Of a DNA stretch of 64,000 bases, positions 58,964 through 64,000 are shown in pieces. Made by a program: the position numbers and the translations under genes. This DNA comes from Streptomyces parvus. Its GTDB lineage: Bacteria > Actinomycetota > Actinomycetes > Streptomycetales > Streptomycetaceae. The notes below the pieces were generated by a model. That model had not been told where the DNA came from, searched no databases, and saw nothing but the letters and a program-made list of their open reading frames with translations. Location of the stretch: the NCBI RefSeq assembly GCF_014648875.1, contig NZ_BMRY01000009.1, positions 310,001-374,000 of the forward strand. The letters run 5' to 3'. Every line of letters starts with the position of its first letter. The first letter of the stretch is position 1.

Positions 58964-61900
58964 ATGCGGGAAAGCGTCCCTCACTTGCATGTCAGCAGTG
59001 GATTTTCGGCCCGCTACGGTGCCTCGCACCCCCAGGACCTCGTCGCGCGGGCATCCGAGCGCGGGATCAGCGCCGTGGCGCTGACCGACCGCGACATGGT
59101 CACCGGCACGGTGCGCTTCGCGAAGGCCGCCACGGCCGCCGGGGTGAAGCCGCTGTTCGGCGTCGACCTCGGCATCGCCCCTCATCTGCCCTCGGTCGAG
59201 GCCCGCCGCCGTACCCCGGTGCGCGGCGGGGCCCACGTAGCCGAGGCCCCCTTCCGGGCGACGTTCCTGGCCCGGGACGGGGCCGGGTGGGCGCGGCTGT
59301 GCCGGCTGGTGTCCGCCGTGCACGCCGAGGCCTTCGCCGCAGGTACCCCGCCGGCGGCTTCGTGGGAGGTGCTCGGCCGGTACGCGGGTGAGGGGCTGGT
59401 GGTGCTGCTCGGTCCGGCGTCGGAGCCGCTGCGGGCGCTCGCCGGTGGCCGCCCGGACATCGCCGAGCGGCTTCTGGCCCCGTGGCGGGAGGCCGTCGGT
59501 GGTGGGCTGCGGCTGGAGACCGTGTGCTGGGGCCGGTCCGGCACCGGCCCGGGGTCGGTCCGCCTGGCCGCGCACACTCTGGCGCTCGCCGACCGCCTCG
59601 GTATCCCCGCCGTGCTGACCAACGCCGTACGGTACGCCGACCGGTCCCAGCACCGGGTCGCGGACGTCCTGGACGCGGCCCGGCTGCTGCGGCCCGTCGA
59701 CCGGCGGCGGCTCGACTGTGGGGAACGCTGGCTCAAGGACGGGCCGACGATGACGGAGATCGCCGATCGGGTCGCGGCCGCGTACGGGGGCGGCCGGGCA
59801 CGCGCCGTGCAGTTGCTCGCCGACACCGTGGCCGTCGCGGAGGCATGCGAGGTCGACCCGGTGAAGGACCTGGGGCTCGGCGTGCCGCACTTCCCCGAGC
59901 CGTCCGTCGTCGGCGCGGAGGCGGGTGCGGGCGGGGCGATGCGGCTGCTGCGGCAGCGGTGCGAGAGCGGGATGGCCGCCCGCGGTCTCGACCGGGACCG
60001 CCGTTCGATGGACCAGCTCGACCACGAACTCGGCGTGATCGGGCGGCTCCGCTACGAGCCGTACTTCCTCGCCGTGGCCCAGGTCGTCGCCGACGTACGG
60101 GACATGGGCATCCGGGTCGCCGCCCGCGGCTCCGGAGCCGGATCCATGGTCAACCACAGCCTGTTCGTCGCCACGGCGAATCCGCTGGAGCACAACCTGC
60201 TGTTCGAGCGGTTCCTGTCCGAGCGGCGCTCGTCGCTGCCGGACATCGACATCGACGTGGAGTCCGCGCGCCGGCTGGAGGTCTACGACCGGATCATCGA
60301 TCGCTTCGGGCGGGAGCGGGTCGCGGTCACCGGGATGCCCGAGACCTATCGGGCCCGGCACGCCCTGCGGGACACCGGCCTCGCGCTCGGGATCGCCCCG
60401 GCCACGGTGGACCGGATCGCGAAGTCGTTCCCGCACATTCGGGCGTGCGACATCCGCTCCGCTCTCTCCGAGCTGCCGGAGCTGCGGGAGCTCGCGGCGG
60501 AGGCGGGGCGGTACGGGCCGCTGTGGGAGCTCGCCGAGAGCCTGGACGCGCTGCCGCGCGGGATCGCGATGCACCCGTGCGGCGTGATCCTCTCCAACAC
60601 CAGCCTGCTGGACCGGCTGCCCGTCCAGCCCACCCCCGGTGGGGAGTACCCGATGCTCCAGGCCGACAAGGAGGACGTCGAGGACCTCGGGCTGCTCAAG
60701 CTCGACGTGCTGGGGGTGCGGATGCAGTCGGCGATGGCGCACGCCGTCACCGAGATCCGCCGTACGACCGGCAGAGTCATCGACCTCGACAACCCCGACC
60801 ACGTCCCGCTCGACGACCGGTTCGCCTTCGCTCTCATCCAGGCCTCGGACACGGTGGGGATGTTCCAGCTGGAGTCCCCCGGCCAGCAGGACCTGGTCGG
60901 CCGGCTCCAGCCCCGCGATCCGCAGGACGTCATCGCCGACATCAGCCTGTTCCGCCCCGGCCCCGTGCAGGGCGGGATGCCCGCCCTCTACATCGCCGCC
61001 CGCCACGGCGCCGCACCCACCTACCCACACCCGGACCTGGAACCGGTCCTGCGCGACACCTACGGGGTGACGATCTGGCACGAGCAGATCATCGACATCC
61101 TCGCCGTCATGACCGGCTGCGACCGCGCCCTCGGCGAAGTAGCCCGCCGCGCCCTCAGCAACGAACAACGCCTGCCGAAGGTCGAGGCGTGGTTCCGGCA
61201 GCAGGCCGGCGCACGCGGGTACAGTCCGGAGGTCCTCGACGAGGTCTGGGACGTGGTCGCCTCGTTCGGCGCGTACGGGTTCTGCCGGGCCCACGCCGTC
61301 GCGTTCGCCGTGCCCGCGCTCCAGTCCGCCTGGCTCAAAGCTCACCACCCCGCCGCCCTCTACGCGGGGCTGCTGGAGCACGACCCGGGCATGTGGCCGG
61401 CCCGCGTCATCGTCGCCGACGCCCGCCGCCACGACGTCCCCGTCCTGCCCGTCGACATCAACACCTCCCAAGCCCAGTACGCGGTGGAGCGGACCGGATC
61501 GGGGTGGGGTGTACGGATCTCCCTGTCCACGGTCCACGGGATCTCCGAGGACGAAGTCGCCCGGATCGCCGCAGGCCAGCCCTACACCTCCCTGCAGGAC
61601 TTCTACGCCCGCGCCCACCCCAAGCTCCCCACCGTCGAGCGCCTCATCAGCATCGGCGCCCTCAACCAGGTCAAGGGCGAGGCGTCACGTCGGGATCTGC
61701 TGCTGCAGGCGACCGAGCTGCACCGCCAGGCCCACACCCGCCCCGGGGCCGGGCAGCTGCCGCTGGCCGCCACCCCGCTCGCCGCCGGGGCGTCCGGGCT
61801 GCGGGAGATGACCGCCCGCGAACGCCTCGACGCCGAGCTCGGCGTCCTCAAGATCGACGTATCCCGGCACCTCATGGAAGACCACCACCGCCTCCTGTGC

Positions 61901-62410
61901 GAGGTCGGCGCGACGGACGCAAAGCATCTGCAGGCGATGCATCCCGGGCAGCGCGTCCTGGTCGCCGGCGTCCGCGCCTCCACCCAAACCCCACCCATCG
62001 CCTCCGGCAAGCGCGTCATCTTCGTCACCCTCGAAGACGGCAGCGGGTTGGTCGACCTGGCGTTCTTCGAGGACTCCCACGAGCGCTGCGCGCACACCGT
62101 CTTCCACCACGGCCTGCTCCTCGTACGCGGCACCGTCGAAGCCCGCGGCCCCCGGCGCACCGTCGTCGGCGAGATGGCCTGGGACCTCGATGAACTCGCC
62201 ACCGCCCGGGCCACCCACGGGCCCCAGGCCGTCCTCGACCTCCTCGGCCAGGCCCCCTCCCCCACCCCCGCCCAGCCCGCACCCGGGCGGACAATCCCCG
62301 ACGGCACCGCAGGCGCCCGTCTCCACCCCTGGAGCGACCTCCAGCCCGCCGGAACGCGCTCGGCCGACCTCACCCGCTTCGGCCACAGAAGCCCCGGGAG
62401 CGCCGGATGA
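58964..62410 (+). CDS. dnaE2: Error-prone DNA polymerase III alpha subunit (DnaE2/ImuC)
   Basis: 1148 residues from ATG 58964, GGAGGA upstream. PHP domain at the N-terminus (HLHVSSGFSARYGAS, VALTDRDMVTG). Polymerase palm with AARGSGAGSM, catalytic PDIDID (about residue 426) and LLKLDVLGVR (about 578), fingers SDTVGMFQLESPGQQ and CRAHAVAFAVPALQSAWLKAHHP; HhH near 880; OB fold RVLVAGVRASTQTPPI..KRVIFVTLEDGSG at about 1000. Shorter than replicative DnaE and without the tau-binding tail, as in DnaE2. Translesion synthesis after DNA damage. Overlaps the next gene by 4 bp; SOS box upstream. Confidence 0.94.
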   Translation: MRESVPHLHVSSGFSARYGASHPQDLVARASERGISAVALTDRDMVTGTVRFAKAATAAGVKPLFGVDLGIAPHLPSVEARRRTPVRGGAHVAEAPFRATFLARDGAGWARLCRLVSAVHAEAFAAGTPPAASWEVLGRYAGEGLVVLLGPASEPLRALAGGRPDIAERLLAPWREAVGGGLRLETVCWGRSGTGPGSVRLAAHTLALADRLGIPAVLTNAVRYADRSQHRVADVLDAARLLRPVDRRRLDCGERWLKDGPTMTEIADRVAAAYGGGRARAVQLLADTVAVAEACEVDPVKDLGLGVPHFPEPSVVGAEAGAGGAMRLLRQRCESGMAARGLDRDRRSMDQLDHELGVIGRLRYEPYFLAVAQVVADVRDMGIRVAARGSGAGSMVNHSLFVATANPLEHNLLFERFLSERRSSLPDIDIDVESARRLEVYDRIIDRFGRERVAVTGMPETYRARHALRDTGLALGIAPATVDRIAKSFPHIRACDIRSALSELPELRELAAEAGRYGPLWELAESLDALPRGIAMHPCGVILSNTSLLDRLPVQPTPGGEYPMLQADKEDVEDLGLLKLDVLGVRMQSAMAHAVTEIRRTTGRVIDLDNPDHVPLDDRFAFALIQASDTVGMFQLESPGQQDLVGRLQPRDPQDVIADISLFRPGPVQGGMPALYIAARHGAAPTYPHPDLEPVLRDTYGVTIWHEQIIDILAVMTGCDRALGEVARRALSNEQRLPKVEAWFRQQAGARGYSPEVLDEVWDVVASFGAYGFCRAHAVAFAVPALQSAWLKAHHPAALYAGLLEHDPGMWPARVIVADARRHDVPVLPVDINTSQAQYAVERTGSGWGVRISLSTVHGISEDEVARIAAGQPYTSLQDFYARAHPKLPTVERLISIGALNQVKGEASRRDLLLQATELHRQAHTRPGAGQLPLAATPLAAGASGLREMTARERLDAELGVLKIDVSRHLMEDHHRLLCEVGATDAKHLQAMHPGQRVLVAGVRASTQTPPIASGKRVIFVTLEDGSGLVDLAFFEDSHERCAHTVFHHGLLLVRGTVEARGPRRTVVGEMAWDLDELATARATHGPQAVLDLLGQAPSPTPAQPAPGRTIPDGTAGARLHPWSDLQPAGTRSADLTRFGHRSPGSAG

Positions 62411-63471
62411 ACGGCACCACCAGGTCGCGGCCGCGCGCGATCCTGCGGATCCACTTCCACCCCGCCGAACGAACCGAAGAGCTCTACGGGCAACTCCTCG
62501 CCGTCGTCGACGGCATCAGCTCCCGCGTCGAACCCCTGCCCGCCGACTGGTCCGCCTACATCGACCTCACCGGCGCCCTGACCTACTGGGGCCGCGACAC
62601 CGAGGGCCTGGTCGCCGTCCTACGGCTACGCCTGCTCGCCCTCCACGGCGTGCAGTGCTCCGCCGGCGCCGGGCCCACCCGCTCCATCGCGGCCATGGCC
62701 GCCGACGCCACCCCGCCGGGCGCCGCCACCGTGGTCCGCGACGACCCGTACGAGATCGCCGCGTTCCTGCGCACCAAACCTGCCTCGGCCCTGCCAGGCA
62801 TCGGGTCGAAGACCGCCAAGACGCTCGCCCGCTACGGCATCACGTCGGTCGGCGACATCGCCGATACCCAGCTCCCCACCCTCCAGCGCATCCTCGGAAC
62901 CACCGCCGCCCGCCTGGCCCACGACCGCGCCCGCGGTATCGACGAGCGCCCCGTCGTCCCCGGTGCCGCGCCAAGGACGATGAGCGCGAGCCGCCGTTTC
63001 GACCGCGACGAGCTCGACCCCGACCAGCACCACCGCGCGGTTCTCGGCCTGGTCCAAGACCTCGGCGGACGGCTGCGTACCAGCGGCGAGATCGCCCAGG
63101 CGCTCACGCTCACCGTCACCTACGCCGACCGCACCCAGACCACCCGCACCCGGACCCTCGCCGAACCCACCGCCCATACCCCCGCCCTGGCCGGCACCGC
63201 CCGCGAACTCCTCACCGGTCTCGGCCTCCAGCGCGCCCGGGTCCGCACCCTCACCCTCCGCGCCGAGCGCCTCCGGTCTGCCGAAGAGACCGTCCACCAG
63301 CTCACCCTCGACGGCCGCGACGACAAGCTCCGCCGACTCGAAACCGCCCTCGACAAGGCCGCAACCCGCTACGGACCCGGCATTGCAGGAACCGCCTCGA
63401 CTCTCCCGCGGGCCGGGGAGTGGATCACGCCGGTTCGACCAGGAGCCACTGTTCGCAGGTCGCGGTGCTGA
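62407..63471 (+). CDS. Head-less Y-family polymerase homologue (ImuB-like)
   Basis: 354 residues from ATG 62407 overlapping the dnaE2 stop (ATGA). The first about 90 residues of Y-family polymerases, with the first catalytic Asp, are absent; the protein begins just before the palm motif, and where S-x-D-E-A-(F/Y)-L-D is expected it reads D-W-S-A-Y-I-D, so the catalytic acids are gone. The HhH PGIGSKTAKTLARYGITSVGDIA and the little-finger region remain. This fits ImuB-type proteins that recruit DnaE2 to the sliding clamp without polymerising. The last residues run 47 bp into the convergent pseudogene, so the C-terminus may be altered. Confidence 0.85.
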   Translation: MNGTTRSRPRAILRIHFHPAERTEELYGQLLAVVDGISSRVEPLPADWSAYIDLTGALTYWGRDTEGLVAVLRLRLLALHGVQCSAGAGPTRSIAAMAADATPPGAATVVRDDPYEIAAFLRTKPASALPGIGSKTAKTLARYGITSVGDIADTQLPTLQRILGTTAARLAHDRARGIDERPVVPGAAPRTMSASRRFDRDELDPDQHHRAVLGLVQDLGGRLRTSGEIAQALTLTVTYADRTQTTRTRTLAEPTAHTPALAGTARELLTGLGLQRARVRTLTLRAERLRSAEETVHQLTLDGRDDKLRRLETALDKAATRYGPGIAGTASTLPRAGEWITPVRPGATVRRSRC

Positions 63472-63772
63472 AGTCGTTCGCGCGCTCCAGGATGGCAACG
63501 ATCGAGGGGCCGGGCCGCAGTTGTTATGGGTTGGAGGGGAACCACTCGGTGGCAGTGGCGGCCGAGGTCGTCTGCAGGGTCTGGGGGTGCGGTCCGCTGG
63601 TTCGGAAGGCGGCCCACTGCCCGGTCGGCACCTCGATGACGTCGAGGTTGTCGGGGGCGGACGTGTACTTGCTCAGGACAATTCCGTGCGGGTAGGTGCG
63701 TTCGCTGCCCGCGGCGGCATCAGGATCGAGGCCGTCGCTGACCTGCAACAGGCCCGTGGGCTCGGCGTTCAT
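63425..63772 (-). pseudogene. GyrI-like (AraC effector-binding) domain, broken by an in-frame stop
   Basis: From ATG 63772 the frame reads HGIVLSKYTSAPDNLDVIEVP, then GQWAAFRTSGPHPQTLQ and EWFPSNP, and is stopped by TAA at 63526-63524. Without any frame change it resumes QLRPGPSIVAILERANDFST and runs to CEQWLLVEPA and TGA at 63427-63425. The joined text is a normal GyrI-like small-molecule-binding domain end, so one nonsense change has cut it. The N-terminal part of the domain and any DNA-binding domain are missing as well. Confidence 0.78.
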
Positions 63773-63775
63773 GTC

Positions 63776-64000
63776 CTAGGACGTCAGACTGCCGCGGCGC
63801 GCCTGCTGGAGTGTGGTCAGCTGCGAGACGTACAAGGCGGTCGCCACGACGATGGGTACGACAAGGAGGTGCAGGGTCACTGCCAACCACCCGGTCGTCC
63901 CCAGCTCGTGCGTGTACCACCAGTCATAGTCCACTCCGCTGGTCCCGCTGCTCTCGCTTTTCAGGTTGTCAGCGTCCGCCCACACAATGGCTTCCCAGTA
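63776..64000 (-). CDS. Membrane protein, partial at the right edge
   Basis: The frame is open to the window end, reading YWEAIVWADADNLKSESSG from the edge; a GTG at 63985 is a possible start but not required. One hydrophobic segment is visible (TGWLAVTLHLLVVPIVVATALYV), followed by a short basic cytoplasmic tail ending RRGSLTS. Probably the C-terminal end of a membrane protein encoded mostly outside the window. No family assignment. Confidence 0.5.
   Translation of the reverse strand, partial: YWEAIVWADADNLKSESSGTSGVDYDWWYTHELGTTGWLAVTLHLLVVPIVVATALYVSQLTTLQQARRGSLTS

Noticed and set aside
1..64000. CRISPR arrays, tRNA or rRNA genes, riboswitches
   Set aside because: I saw no regularly spaced repeats with unique spacers, no tRNA-like cloverleaf beside the integrase remnant, and no rRNA text; a covariance-model scan would be decisive.

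Overview
High GC with strong third-position bias, twin-arginine and lipobox export signals, a Streptomyces subtilisin inhibitor gene, a Zur-controlled set of zinc-free ribosomal proteins and a PKS/NRPS operon all point to a Streptomyces chromosome. Everything here was read by eye from the sequence; no database search was run.

Left part (1-11.5 kb): the 3' end of a beta-propeller-like gene; a divergent zinc-starvation locus with rpmB2-rpsN2 to the left and rpmG2-rpmE2-cobW-like-rpsR2 to the right of one palindromic Zur-type box; a 14-TM MFS exporter; a secreted subtilisin-inhibitor-like protein; an iron-box-controlled siderophore importer (ATPase, lipoprotein, fused double permease); and a putative regulator. 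Several convergent gene ends carry long perfect hairpins.

11.5-25.5 kb is a nearly complete L-rhamnose regulon. Leftward: rhaI, the aldolase/dehydrogenase fusion, rhaB and a Tat-exported GH78 alpha-L-rhamnosidase. Rightward: a four-gene ABC importer and a LacI-type repressor. Two TGAAAC-type operators lie between the two divergent arms.

25.5-39.1 kb is accessory metabolism: an orphan TOPRIM protein, an MFS transporter with a SnoaL-like protein, a secreted adenosine deaminase, and a LacI-controlled group that I cannot assign to a known pathway (FAD oxidoreductase, HyuA/oxoprolinase-like protein, an unknown protein with HEAVH, a membrane transporter, a Tat-exported beta-propeller protein), then an HSL-type esterase.

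39.1-51.1 kb, read leftward, is a compact three-gene biosynthetic operon: MFS exporter, one-module PKS (KS-AT-ACP), and a 2453-residue aminotransferase / luciferase-like monooxygenase / C-A-PCP-C protein. The domain order predicts a 3-amino-2-hydroxy acyl group joined to an amino acid, as in microginin-type or bestatin/amastatin-type peptides. There is no thioesterase.

51.5-58.9 kb looks like a decayed, mosaic island: an integrase remnant whose catalytic tyrosine position reads cysteine, a truncated IS5-type transposase, and a run of small orphan genes separated by copies of a short dispersed repeat (core GGCCAACTACNGCGCTCAGT). 58.9-63.5 kb is an SOS-type pair: dnaE2 behind a LexA-type box, overlapped by a head-less Y-family polymerase homologue. 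The window ends with a GyrI-like pseudogene broken by one in-frame stop and a partial membrane protein.
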